Shown: piece by piece, positions 32,660 through 42,337 of the stretch
Layout: the number at the start of each line of letters is the position of its first letter
Position numbering within the stretch: the first letter of the stretch is position 1
NCBI GenBank assembly: GCA_023053685.1
Contig: JALIGW010000032.1
Span: forward strand, 7,146,956 to 7,210,955
DNA from: Diadophis punctatus similis
Taxonomy: Eukaryota > Chordata > Lepidosauria > Squamata > Dipsadidae
Direction of reading: 5' to 3'
DNA: 64,000 nt
Translations under genes and position numbers: made by a program
The notes under the pieces: generated by a model
The model's input: the letters and a program-made list of their open reading frames with translations, nothing else
What the model was told of the DNA's origin: nothing
The model's database searches: none

Positions 32660-33000
32660 TTAGAGGGGGACAGGTATGGCTGTAGCCACTAGGTCCCCCT
32701 TCGAAACACAAACCGGGACATTAGGAACGAAAACCAGGGCAACAGAAGAGAAATCAGAGGAATCTTTTAGAAAAGGGGTTGCTAAAACTCCTTGAGAGAT
32801 GAAGTCTCGATGAGGAAAAACAAGCAAAGGCATTAGGGCGGGAAGGGGGTTAACATGCATGGGTTTGACAAGAAGAAAATAAGAAGTGCCAGGTATGTCA
32901 GCCTCAACTGTCTCACCAGCAACAAGATTAATAAAAGCAGGTAGAGAAGACGTGGCAGACATGACAACGTCAGCCTTGCGAGCAGGGCTGGCTGAATGCC
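32660..33000 (-). pseudogene. ERV dUTPase-like segment
   Basis: The stretch from SASPARKADVV to KGDLVATAIPVPL keeps the spacing of a trimeric dUTPase: an AGE block, a central QGV, then a KGD-xx-A closing motif. Betaretroviruses carry dUTPase between nucleocapsid and protease, which is its place here. The catalytic motifs are degenerate, so it is probably inactive or strongly diverged. Confidence 0.6.
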
Positions 33001-33006
33001 CCAATT

Positions 33007-34462
33007 TTAGTTTCCCGCCTGGGGAGGTGGATTGGTGCGACACTGATTGGCCCAATGGAATCCCTTTTTGCATCGGGGGCAGACCGTTCTTGGCCCAGCC
33101 CCTCGGGTATTTGATCTGGTCGCAAACCCCCCCAGGGGCACGGCATTGTGCCTTAAAGTGGCCAGGCTTTCCGCAATTAAAGCAATTGCCAGATGGCTTG
33201 TTATCGACCTGCTGAAAGGCAGCGGCCAGAACATTCATTTGATAGGTTTGAGTGCCCACTATTCGACAAGCCTGAAGATAGTCTGCAATCGTTACACCTG
33301 GTTTACCCACCAAAGGTTGCAATACGTGCTGGCAATCGGAATTTGCATTTTCATAAGCTAATTTTAACATCAATTCTACTCAGGCTTCCTGATTATCAAT
33401 TTGGCGCACGAGGGCCTTTTGTAAGTCATCCAAAAAGTCCGAATAAGATTGGTTAGGTCCTTGGTGAATCTTTGAAAAGGATTTAATTGGACCTTCCATT
33501 ACATCATCCACCTTTTTTAGGGCCATCATGGCTGCACGGGACACCAGAGTACTGGCTTCAGGAGGTGCCTGCGCCTGCTGAGGGGCTGTGGCAAAGCCAT
33601 CAAGTCCCAACAAGTGTCCGGTGGTCACCCCATTGGGAAGACTCTGCCCAATTATCCTCTCAATTTGTTTGCGATATTCCAAAAGCCAGACTGTATACTG
33701 TGACGGGGTTAATAACATAGCAAATAACAGTTTCCAATCCTCCGAAACCAACATATAAGTGTTTGCAGTTGTTGCCAACAGCCCTTGAGTGTAGGGGGAC
33801 TGAACCCCATACATAGCTGAGGCCTGTTTCAAATCCTTAATAAGCTTGTAAGGCATGGGGACATAATGAGGAACAGGGGGGGCATTTGGATTGGCTGGAT
33901 CAGGTCTCATTTCTACCGGATAACAATGAGACATGTCTTCCAAGTCTAATTCCCCATTCTTTAGACCCTCCTTTAGAGCTGCCGCCACAACTCCGTTGGA
34001 AATGGGGGTCGGCACTGGCTCTGCTGAAAAAACACCAGCAGGGGGGGAAGCTTCTGGCGCGGACGGGAAGACGCCGGCTGAAAAAGAAGCCTTTATTAGG
34101 GGCAATTTGTCTTCACTTTGGTATGACGGGGGAGCGTCCGAAACTCCAGTCATGGCGTTTTCATAAATTTGCAAACATTCCATGACAACCCGCCATGTGG
34201 CAAGAATTTTGGGAGGTGCTCTGGATGCCTCATGTAAATATTTACCCAATTTAAGACATATAGACGTTTTAAATGATCCCGTCTCTGGGTAAGCAGGACA
34301 CTTTTGATAGATATATTTGAGAAGGGAAGTAAGATCTGATTTAGTGGGAATAGAAGGATTTTTGCCGTTATTTTTTAAAACTAAAATTGAAGACTTGGTC
34401 AATTCTCTAAGTTCATGGAGGTGCACAACCTGAGGCTTAGAGAATTCTGCCCCCATACTCAC
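33007..34462 (-). pseudogene. ERV gag remnant (matrix, capsid, nucleocapsid)
   Basis: The likely start is the second Met (34456), giving an N-terminal Gly for myristoylation (MGAEFSK). A PPSY late-domain motif lies near residue 107. Capsid carries the major homology region (HQGPNQSYSDFLDDL, about 33395-33450). A TGA at 33380-33382 cuts the frame near the capsid C-terminus; coding resumes in the same frame. Nucleocapsid knuckle 1 ([14 protein letters not shown]) is in that frame, but knuckle 2 ([14 protein letters not shown]) lies in another, so at least one indel separates them. It would assemble the particle if intact; it is not. Confidence 0.88.
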
Positions 34463-34586
34463 GATTAAGGGAGGGTGCTCCGTTTGCTGACGGCCGGCCC
34501 TGGGTGCGAGGCTTTTTCCAGCCGAATGAGTAGGAGGGTACCAAGAGACGCGTTACGTAAATCACGTCCGGGGTCTGCGTGTTTGA

Positions 34587-34604
34587 ATCACGTCGGGGTC
34601 ACCA
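34587..34604 (-). promoter_or_regulatory. ERV primer-binding site, tRNA-Trp
   Basis: The minus strand TGGTGACCCCGACGTGAT is a perfect complement of the 3' 18 nt of vertebrate tRNA-Trp (ATCACGTCGGGGTCACCA). It sits two bases inside the 5' LTR. Resemblance to the tRNA continues: plus-strand GCGTGTT at 34578-34584 matches the T-arm. Confidence 0.9.
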
Positions 34605-34606
34605 GT

Positions 34607-35035
34607 TGCGGTGTTGCTTCTGGCGGGCCGCTCATGTATCTTAGCCGAATGATAAGGAAGACATTGGACAATTGTTTCCTCGGGATGAGAGCGCGCCCCG
34701 AAACAGGCTCAGGGAACCTCTTTTATTAGATACAAACAAAGAGAGGGTGTATACAATGATATCAGAAGGCACATGATTAAATAGGTCCAATACAATATTA
34801 CAGCATGGCAAAAACTCTGCCCTAGGGCGGGAGAAAGGTGGGGGGAAGAGGTGAGGGGAAGGTTAGGGGAAGGTAGGGGGGAGAGTGCATTCCTGCTAAG
34901 TGAGATATTGTTATCTCGTCCTGGTACCATTTCTGTAACGCTGCTTGGTAATGTTACCGCGCTGGTACGGGTGTACACATGGTCAAGGAAGAATGCCACA
35001 ACATCTCCACATGGCCAAGGAAGACTGTTACAACA
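34607..35035 (-). repeat. ERV 5' LTR (429 bp)
   Basis: This is the promoter LTR of the minus-strand provirus. It is bordered on the right by CAGGGA; the far left flank is CAGGAG (28556-28561). The two may be an imperfect 6-bp TSD. Confidence 0.93.
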
Positions 35036-35160
35036 CAGGGAACCCCATAAAAGCGGCACCCCCGCGGCTTACAGCCAGTTCCTGTGTCTCCTCTCCAACG
35101 AGAATAAAGTACTGAACTAATAGCCGGCTCGTCTCTCCTTTTCCCGCGCATGATCTAACA
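35036..35160 (+). repeat. gypsy-3 5' LTR, 3' portion
   Basis: It has a TATA-like CATAAAAG near 35046, an AATAAAG signal near 35103 and a CA end (GATCTAACA) at 35160, followed by leader sequence. The 5' part is absent or lies left of the ERV, which abuts it exactly. The PBS (TGGCAACGAAGG, from 35163) was not assigned to a tRNA. Confidence 0.65.
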
Positions 35161-35263
35161 TCTGGCAACGAAGGTAGTGGAAGCAGACAAGACAAAGGCA
35201 CCTCGTGGCATCTGCAGCCATTTTAAGCAACACTGACCTGCTCCGGCTATAATAATTGCAAGG

Positions 35264-36045
35264 ATGACCGAACAGCAATCACTAGCACCAGCCTTTTTCG
35301 ATCCAAAAAAGGAAAAATGGCAAACCTACATGTTGCGTTTTTGCATGTTCTTAGAAACGAACAATTTCCAGGATTACCAGGACAACAGGAAGAGGACTCT
35401 CTTCCTGACCTACTGTGGACCCACGATCTACGAGATGGCACAGACGCTGATAGCACCAGCAGATATAGAGTCTGTCACCTGGACTACACTACAGACAGCG
35501 CTGAAAGACCACTATGCACCATCTGATCCCCCACTGGTCAGCAGATTCAAATTCTACAAGAGAGACCAAAAAGAGGGGGAAACAATCAACGAGTTCGTAG
35601 CAAAACTCCGAGAACTGGCAGCCAAATGTGAGTACTCAAGCCGAGAAGAGATGATGAGGGACAGACTGATTCTGGGCATGAGGGACCTCACCCTGCAAAA
35701 GAAATTCCTCACATGCAGAGGGGTCACATTCCAGGACGTGTTAGATGAAGCCAGAGCGGCAGAAGCCTCCGATAAATCCGCAGCCACCATCCGGAAATCA
35801 TCTGGGGTCCACCTAACCCAACAATTGGATGAAGGAGAAAACCAGATACCGGAAGATGAGGATGGCAGAGAGGAACAGGAGGACCGCGTGTATAGAGTCC
35901 AGCGCGACAGAAGGGTGAGCCGGAATCAAGGCAAACCCGTTGCCCAAGCTGCCTGGGCAACCATGCAAGAATGGCGTGCAAATTCAGGGACGCCATTTGC
36001 AGACGATGCCAGAGAAGGGGCCATATAGCGGAGGCATGCAGAGCT
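35264..36045 (+). pseudogene. gypsy-3 gag, nearly intact
   Basis: An ATG at 35264 opens 254 codons: a capsid-like region (FFDPKKEKWQTYMLRF, GETINEFVAKLRELA) and then an acidic linker. The two zinc knuckles are present but in a shifted frame: CPSCLGNHARMAC at 35941-35979 and CRRCQRRGHIAEAC at 35998-36039. One indel near 35930 therefore disconnects nucleocapsid from capsid. Role: particle assembly and RNA packaging. Confidence 0.85.
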
Positions 36046-36149
36046 TCACAGCCAGCCCAAATCCAAACCCCCCCCCCATGAACTATAGACAAGGTATGAA
36101 CTATAGCAGGCAAGGACAAAGCCGGTTTGGGGGATAGAGAGGCAGAAGA

Positions 36150-37427
36150 AGAGACGATTACCCCCAATACGAATCAGGGGGACTCTACCACACCGTAGCA
36201 CACTCGGATGAAGGGCAAGGTGGAAAAAATTTTGGACTTCCTTGCAAAATGGAAATGGATACAGGGTCTGAATTCACCATTATGGGATGGAACACCCTAC
36301 TCAAATACATGCCTGAAATAAAGAAACAAGACCTAAAACTGCAAATAATGCGCCTAACTGACTTCCATGGACACCAAGTACAAATCCTAGGAAGAGCAGA
36401 AATTCCAATTGAGTATAACGAAATAAAAAAGAAACTCCAACTTACGATCGTGGAAGGACACAGCCCAACCCTACTCGGTACAGAGTGGCTCAAGCCCCTA
36501 GGAATCACCTTTAACGGCATACATCACATCAAAGAAGACGACCTAAGCAAACTGCTGGGAAACTTCCAGACGGTCTTCAATGGGGAACTAGGTAAATATA
36601 TTGGTAAACCTATATCATTTAGCCTAGACCCCAGCGTTACACCAATCAGGCTTAAGCCCCGCAGGGTTCCATTTGCACTGAAACCAAAGGTAGACGAACA
36701 GATTGACAAATTAATAGCCCAAGGAATCTTAGAGCCAGTAGATCACGCCACGTGGGAGACCCCAATAGTAATCCCAATGAAGCCAGATGGCTCAATTAGA
36801 ATATGTGCAGTCTTTAAAGCAACCATTAACAATGCACTGACACCTCATGCCTATCCAGTACCTGTAGTACAACACTTATTACATTCCCTGGGCAATGGGA
36901 CAATATTTGCAAAATTAGATTTGGCACAAGCATATCAGCAGCTTCCGGTGGATGCTCAGACAGCAGAAATTCAGACAATTGTTACCCATAGAGGAGCGTT
37001 CAAGTGTAACCGTTTGCAATTTGGAGTCTGCGTGGCTCCAGGACTGTTTCAAAGTGTAATGGAACATCTGCTCCAAGGTCTTCCAGGTGTCGTTCCTTAC
37101 TTCGATGATGTGCTCATCTCGGGGAAGTCAGAGGAACAATTGTTAGATCGACTAAAAGAGGTCCTGCAGAGATTCCAAGACAAAGGGCTTAAAGTAAGGA
37201 AAGACAAGTGTAAAATTGGGGTTCCCAGTGTAGAATTTTTAGGATTTTGCATAGATGGCTCAGGCATACACCCCACGGAAGAGAAAGTCAGAGCAATAAA
37301 GGAAGCCCCTGCACCAAAAAACAAAATGGAATTACAGGCATTCCTGGGACTGTTAAACTTCTATGCTGTTTTCTTACAACAGAAAGCAACGGTCGCAGAA
37401 CCACTCCATAGGCTATTGGGAAAGGCA
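36150..37427 (+). pseudogene. gypsy-3 protease and RT
   Basis: The frame at 36249-37430 begins inside protease (MDTGSEFTIMG). It contains VEGHSPTLLGTEWL, the linker FNGELGKYIGKPI, RT KLDLAQAYQQLPVD (~36915), CNRLQFGVCVAPGLFQ and the catalytic YFDD at about 37100. It continues through FLGFCIDGSGIHP and FLGLLNFYAVFLQQ and is cut at 37427 by copia-2. Apart from the insertion this is an open 393-codon frame, so gypsy-3 is much better preserved than gypsy-1 or gypsy-2. Confidence 0.9.
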
Positions 37428-37765
37428 TGACAGATAAGAATAACTCTCATCAGAGGCGAAATAGATCTTTCCCTGGAACTCTGACATTATAAAAGAAACC
37501 ACAGTTTAAAGTTCTAATTAGAAAATATTTATTTCAGTACAAAAACAATAAATTCTCAATAAATTCTCATTAATCACATCTTAGCTATAAAAACAGGTCT
37601 TGCTCCTTACAGAAGCTGAAAAAGAAGGACGGATCAAAGAAAAGAATGTACACATGCGTACTAGGAACATATTAATCACGTGCTCAGGAATAAACCATTA
37701 TATTTGATAGGGATGCATCTCCCTGCATATACATGTAACAGGCAATATAAAATCACTGCCTGACA
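37428..37765 (-). repeat. copia-2 3' LTR (338 bp)
   Basis: It is a near-identical direct copy of 39593-39930, with TG...CA ends (TGACAGATAAG to CTGCCTGACA on the plus strand). Confidence 0.93.
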
Positions 37766-37799
37766 CCCCTTCTTTGTCTGTTGGATGGATATGCTTACA

Positions 37800-39277
37800 T
37801 CACTCTACACACATTAAATATGTTAAAGCTTCATGTCTTGCTGCAGGCAATGGCTTGTTCAGGATGTCAGCTATCTGATATTCTGTTGGCACATATTCTA
37901 ACTTAATGAAACCTTGTCTTACTAAATCTCTAACATTTTTATAACGAATGTCAATGTGTCTGGACCTGGAACCTGTGAAACGTGTTTCTGAAATGTAAAC
38001 AACTGATTGATTATCTTCCATCATGGTGATTGGCTTCTTCGGTTTGGTCCAGATATCTGTAACTAAAGAATAGAACCAAGTTAACTGATTACTAGCGTCA
38101 GAAATACACGCATATTCTGCCTCGGTTGAAGAACAGGAAACGAAACTCTGTTTTCTCACGTTCCAATGAACGGGGCATCCATTCAGGTACATTATGAAAC
38201 CTGAAGTGCTTTTTCTTGATTCCTTATGGCTTGCCCAGTCAGCATCTGCATAACAATACAAGTCAGCAAAATCAGAATGTGTAGGTTCTAGCTTTAATTT
38301 CATGTGTTGAGTGTATTTTAGGTATCTCAGTAACTTCTTAATACATGACCAGTGGAATTCTGTGGCTTTGCTTACATGTCGTGACAACAAATTGACACTA
38401 AGTGCTATGTCTGGTCTAGTCCAACCACTAATGTATAGTAGTGAACCAATTACTGAGCGATAAAGTGTTTGATCCTTGAACTCAGGACTTTGTTTATCTT
38501 TCAGATTACAAAAATCTGTTTGCATAGGAGTGTATGTCGGTGTAGCATCTTGCATGTTGCAATAGTGTAGGAGTTGTTCTATCTTGGCTTGTTGTGAGAG
38601 GCTAAAGGCCACAGGCTTCTGTGTCTTTTCAATCTGTACACCTAAATAATCATTGATGTGACCTAGTGACTTCAATGTGAAGAATCTCTTCAGACCTGAA
38701 ACAAAAATTTCACTCATGTGTTTGTTAGGACCAATGTAAACAATATCATCTACATAAACAAGAACAATTTCATATGCATTCCCAAACCTTTTTGTAAACA
38801 TGCATTCATCAGTTTCAGACTTAATAAAGCCCATTGAATTAGTTTGTCTTTGAGACAGTTATACCACATCAAACCTGATTGTTTCAGAGCATAAAGACTT
38901 TTGTTGAGAATCCACGTGTCCCCTTCTCGGCCACGGAGGTCGTCACGGAATCCGGGGGCGCACTTCATGTAGATTTCTTCATCTAGGTCTGCATGTAGAT
39001 AGGCAGTTTCAACATCAAATTGGAAAACTCCAAGTCCAAGAATGGAAGCTGTAGTTAAGGCTATTTTCACACTTTCAGTCCGCACTATAGGTGAGTAAGT
39101 GTTTGTGTAATCATCAGGATAACTTTGTGCGAAACCTTGTGCTACTAGTCTTGCTTTGTATAATGGTTCACCATCTGGTTTTTGTTTGATTTTGTACACC
39201 CATCGTGTGCCAATGACTTTCTTGTTTTTAGGAGGTGCTGCAGGTGTAACTACATTAAGAGTCTGGAAACTGTCCAT
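37800..39277 (-). pseudogene. copia-2 RT and RNase H, one frameshift
   Basis: RT starts with RWVYKIKQKPDGEPLYKARL and FDVETAYLHADLDEEIYM. A one-base frame change at about 38840 separates it from MGFIKSETDECMF and the catalytic YVDD box (~38750). RNase H follows: CYADADWASHKESRKSTSG, STEAEYACIS and MEDNQSVVYIS. Only the frameshift breaks an otherwise open ~490-codon stretch. Confidence 0.9.
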
Positions 39278-39592
39278 CTCAACTATTGGCGGTAAAAAGT
39301 ATTTCTTAACTATTGTTGATAATCATTCTAGATATGGTTATGTCTTTCCTATGAGAGAAAAATCTGAAACGTTTCAGATCTTTAAAGACTTTGCAATACA
39401 GGCTTACAATCAACATGGGGTGAAGATCCGCAGAATCCAGAGTGATCGTGGTTCCGAGTTCATGTCACAACGTTTCCAGGATTGGATGCGCAGAAGCGGT
39501 ATCATACACCAAACATCCACCCCTTCAACGCCAGCTCACGACGGAGTGGCAGAGCGACGACAAGGGGTTCTCCAAACCATCCTCTGCTACCA
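39274..39592 (+). pseudogene. copia-2 integrase-core fragment, inverted
   Basis: STIGGKKYFLTIVDNHSRYG, QSDRGSEFMSQ and HDGVAERR carry the second Asp and the Glu of a Ty1/copia integrase. They read on the opposite strand to the rest of the element. The coding text runs straight into the PBS at its right edge. Confidence 0.88.
39577..39592 (-). promoter_or_regulatory. copia-2 primer-binding site, tRNA-iMet 3' end
   Basis: The minus strand directly after the LTR reads TGGTAGCAGAGGATGG, the complement of the initiator tRNA-Met 3' end. Copia-1 uses the anticodon arm of the same tRNA instead. Confidence 0.85.
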
Positions 39593-39930
39593 TGACAGAT
39601 AAGAATAACTCTCATCAGAGGCGAAATAGTTCTTTCCCTGGAACTCTGACATTATAAAAGAAACCGCAGTTTAAAGTTCTAATCAGAAAATATTTATTTT
39701 GGTACAAAAACAATAAATTCTCAATAAATTCTCATTAATCACATCTTAGCTATAAAAACAGGTCTTGCTCCTTACAGAAGCTGAAGAAGAAGGACGGATC
39801 AAAGAAAAGAATGTACACATACGTACTAGGAACATATTAATCACGCGCTCAGGAATAAACCATTATATTTGATAGGGATGCATCTCCCTGCATATACATG
39901 TAACAGGCAATATAAAATCACTGCCTGACA
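39593..39930 (-). repeat. copia-2 5' LTR (338 bp)
   Basis: This is the promoter LTR for the minus-strand orientation. The TSD AGGCA follows at 39931-39935. Confidence 0.93.
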
Positions 39931-39935
39931 AGGCA

Positions 39936-40313
39936 GCCACGTGGACTTGGGGACAAAAGGAAGAGCAAGCATTCAAAGCAGTTAAAGATCTATTGTCTTC
40001 AAACAGCGTACTAATACAATATAACGAGACACTTCCCCTTTTACTAACTTGTGACGCCTCCCCTTTTGGGGTGGGGGCAATTCTGAGTCACCGGCTGCCA
40101 AATGGCACAGAAGCCCCGATTGCTTTCTATTCCAAAACAATGTCACCAGCCGAAAGAAATTATAGCCAGCTGGATAAAGAAGAGTTTGCAGCAGTGGCTG
40201 GCATCAAACGTTTTCACAAATACTTACATGGTAGGACATTTGAGTTAATCACGGACCATAAACCACTGCTTGGGTTACTGGCAGGAAATAGACAAACTCC
40301 CCAATTCATGCAC
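39936..40313 (+). pseudogene. gypsy-3 RNase H remnant
   Basis: The gypsy frame resumes after copia-2 with TWTWGQKEEQAFKAVKDLL, the RNase H acidic site TCDASPFGV (~40050), NYSQLDKEEFAAVAGIK and TDHKPLLGLLAGNRQTPQFM. It ends abruptly at 40313, where a GC-rich repeat begins. Confidence 0.88.
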
Positions 40314-40400
40314 AGAGGGCAAAAGAACGCAAATGCCGGCGTCCAGGCGGACGGGGGAAGCGGGCGGGGGAAGCCCTGCGCCGCGAACGCCACCAGGTTG
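40306..40400. repeat. GC-rich repeat, shared with 46050-46120
   Basis: GCAGAGGGCAAAAGAAC-type sequence followed by GGCGTCCAGG occurs here and at about 46068-46102. It is probably part of a DNA element whose family I cannot name. Confidence 0.45.
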
Positions 40401-40412
40401 TTCGGCTGTGCG

Positions 40413-40656
40413 GCAATAGCAATAGCAATAGCACTTTACTTATATACCGCTTCATAGTGCTTTCCAGCCCTCTCTAAGCGGTTTACAGAGTTCAGCATAT
40501 TGCCCCCAACAATCTGGGTCCTCATTTTACCCACCTCGGAAGGATGGAAGGCTGAGTCAACCTTGAGCCTAGTGAGATTCGAACAGCTCGACTGCTGAAC
40601 TAGCAATCAGCTGAAGGTCGCAATGCTGCTTTTAACCACTGCGCTATCTCAGCTCC
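40413..40656 (-). repeat. tRNA-derived SINE
   Basis: On the minus strand it starts GGAGCTGAGATAGCGCAGTG (A-box region). It has a B box GTTCGAATC (40576-40584 on the plus strand), a conserved body (CCTTCCATCCTTCCGAGGTG) and a (GCTATT)n tail. This SINE type is common in squamates by memory; its RNA polymerase III promoter is still visible. Confidence 0.8.
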
Positions 40657-40659
40657 TTT

Positions 40660-40851
40660 TGTTAACTGTCGGCGACCAACAGTTAAGAGCGAACCGGGAA
40701 GATTTCACCCCTGAACTGCAGTGATTCCCTTAACAACCTTGGCAAAAAAAGGTCATAAAATCAGGTGCAAGTTGTTAAACTTGTTTAACAATCACCTTGT
40801 TAACAAAGGAAATTCTGGTCACAACTATAGTCTTAAGTCGAGGACTGCCTG
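40660..40851. mobile_element. MITE fragment, CAGGYAGTCCTCGACTTA family
   Basis: The right end reads CTTAAGTCGAGGACTGCCTG, the reverse of a terminal repeat also found at 53711 and 61756-62132. Its AACTGTTAAC-rich interior is typical of the family. The left part is truncated by the SINE. Confidence 0.6.
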
Positions 40852-41063
40852 TCATTTAGTCCTTACCCATTTCTTCTGAACACAAACTTTATTCATACTT
40901 ACTGTACATAAGAGAAATGATGGCAAACTCTTGGGTGGGCCAGCACAATGGGCCCCTCCATCGAGCACAGATCAGCCCCTCCTCTGGAATTCTACATAAG
41001 GAATTCCTTCCAGACGTCCCAGGGCCTCTGATAAACTGTCCTTGGAATGTCCCAAAGGTGCTT

Positions 41064-41560
41064 TTTCAAGAGGCAACTGAACTTTCTTGTTTTCTTTTGA
41101 AGACATTTTGCTTCTCATTTGCTTCTTCAGCTCTGACTGGATGGTGGGACATGGAAAGATTTATACTCCTTGCAGATAGCTGGTCATTTGCATCCTTTTT
41201 GAGGCCACCTGGAGGTTTATCTGTGTCCTCAGGGTCACCAGAGTGGTGCAAATGGGTGTGCAGCCTTCTTGGGACTGCTGAAAGGACTGTGTTGTAGACA
41301 GGAGATAGATGGTGCCATATCCCTCCGCCTCTGTTGAGGGAGGGCTGTCCAGTTTTGACATCTTTGGCCTCTTTGACCCCTCTTTCAAACCAGCGATGCT
41401 CTCTGTGCAAAATGTGGACTCTGCTGTCTTCAAAAGTGTGACCCATGTCTTTTAAATACAGATGGACTGCTGAATCTTGTCCTGGTGGGTTTGTTCTCCT
41501 ATGTTGTGAATGCCTTTGTGAAGTGGGAATGGCTCTCAAGGCCGATGGAACAAGGACATG
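41064..41560 (-). repeat. Penelope-like element 3' fragment
   Basis: The minus-strand translation has VHLYLKDMGHTFEDSRVHIL, WFERGVKEAK and PSLNRGGGIWHHLSPVYN, the pattern of the GIY-YIG endonuclease region of Penelope-like retroelements. It is followed by the family's hairpin (ATGTCTTCAAAAGAAAAC). The copy is truncated; only about 500 bp remain. Bases 40852-41063 show nothing clear. Confidence 0.75.
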
Positions 41561-42081
41561 CAAAACAGCCAATTCAAAATAAAACAAACGGAGACATGGT
41601 TTCTGAATCTTAATAAAAGTGCAAATGCTCAAACGAAAGATCCTGACCCTAGATTCTTTTCCAAGATGGCACCGACGGCTGCCTCTGTGAAATGCTCTCA
41701 AATGGTTTCTTTATTTTCTATTATTCTCTGTGATTCTCTACGGATTTCATACTCACGAGACCATCTGCTAAGAATTAAGGAACTGTTTCTTTAAGGAGCA
41801 GCTCTCTGTAACCTCACCCCCACCTTCTTTACAAACGCGGAGGAGATTCTAACACAGGAGGAAGCTAATTCCCTGGAACTATGGATCACCAAAAGCAAAC
41901 GCAGATGGCAGAGACGAAGAGGTAAAAGGGTGGGAATTTTAAATAGACTAAGGAATAAGGGAATTAAAAAAAACAGCTCCCTTTAATCTTTCTTACCAAT
42001 TTACGTTCACTTCCTAACAAGATGGATGAAATACTCCTTTTAAACAGATGCAATTCTGATTTTCACAACGCATCTGCCTAA

Positions 42082-42337
42082 TAGAATAGAAGAAGAGAAG
42101 AGAAGAGAAGAGTTGGAAGGGACCTTGGAGGTCTTCTTGTCCAACCCCCTGCTTAGGCAGGAACCCTACATTACTTCAGACAAATGGTTATCCAACATCT
42201 TCTTTAAAACTTCCACAACTTCTGGAGGCAAGCTGTTCCATGGATTAATTGTTTTAACCGTCAGGAGATTTCTCCTTAGTTCTAAGTTGCTTCTCTCCTT
42301 GATTAGTTTCCACCCATTGCTTCTTGTCCTACCCTCA
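42082..42337 (-). repeat. CR1 3' end inside Rex1
   Basis: The reverse complement reads the CR1 3' block (GAAACCTGAG-type region, then GGGGGTTGGACAAGAAGACC) and a (TTCTC)n tail. Rex1 endonuclease text stops before it (near 42078) and resumes after it (IESWLNEEIDDN). Confidence 0.8.

Larger units (their letters stand above)
28562..35035 (-). mobile_element. Class II endogenous retrovirus with two LTRs and env
   Basis: Two ~430-bp LTRs enclose minus-strand gag, dUTPase, protease, integrase and env remnants. Gag, protease and integrase have betaretrovirus-type motifs, the PBS matches tRNA-Trp, and env carries a CX6CC motif. This combination recalls the python ERVs, but I cannot verify that. The LTRs differ by about five substitutions and one 2-bp indel, suggesting moderate youth. 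RT and RNase H are deleted, gag has a stop and a frame change, and env is split by a SPIN element, so the copy is defective. Confidence 0.92.
37428..39930 (-). mobile_element. copia-2: rearranged Ty1/copia element with internal inversion
   Basis: Two 338-bp LTRs and a perfect AGGCA TSD (37423-37427, 39931-39935) bound a 2.5-kb element. RT and RNase H are on the minus strand (37800-39277). An integrase-core piece lies on the plus strand (about 39274-39592), so part of the interior is inverted. Gag, protease and the integrase finger are missing. The PBS fits tRNA-iMet. The LTRs differ at about eight sites by eye (roughly 2%). Confidence 0.92.
35036..40313 (+). mobile_element. gypsy-3: Ty3/gypsy element (Mag-like), split by copia-2
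   Basis: An LTR fragment, gag, protease, RT and RNase H lie in order. Copia-2 interrupts between RT and RNase H, with AGGCA duplicated. The element stops abruptly within the RNase H region at about 40313; integrase and 3' LTR are absent. The protein text is close to gypsy-2, so the two are one lineage. Two CCHC knuckles in Gag fit the Mag branch. Confidence 0.88.

Noticed and set aside
34570..34606. A possible tRNA-Trp gene
   Set aside because: Only the 3' T-arm and acceptor part match. The location directly inside an LTR shows it is a primer-binding site.
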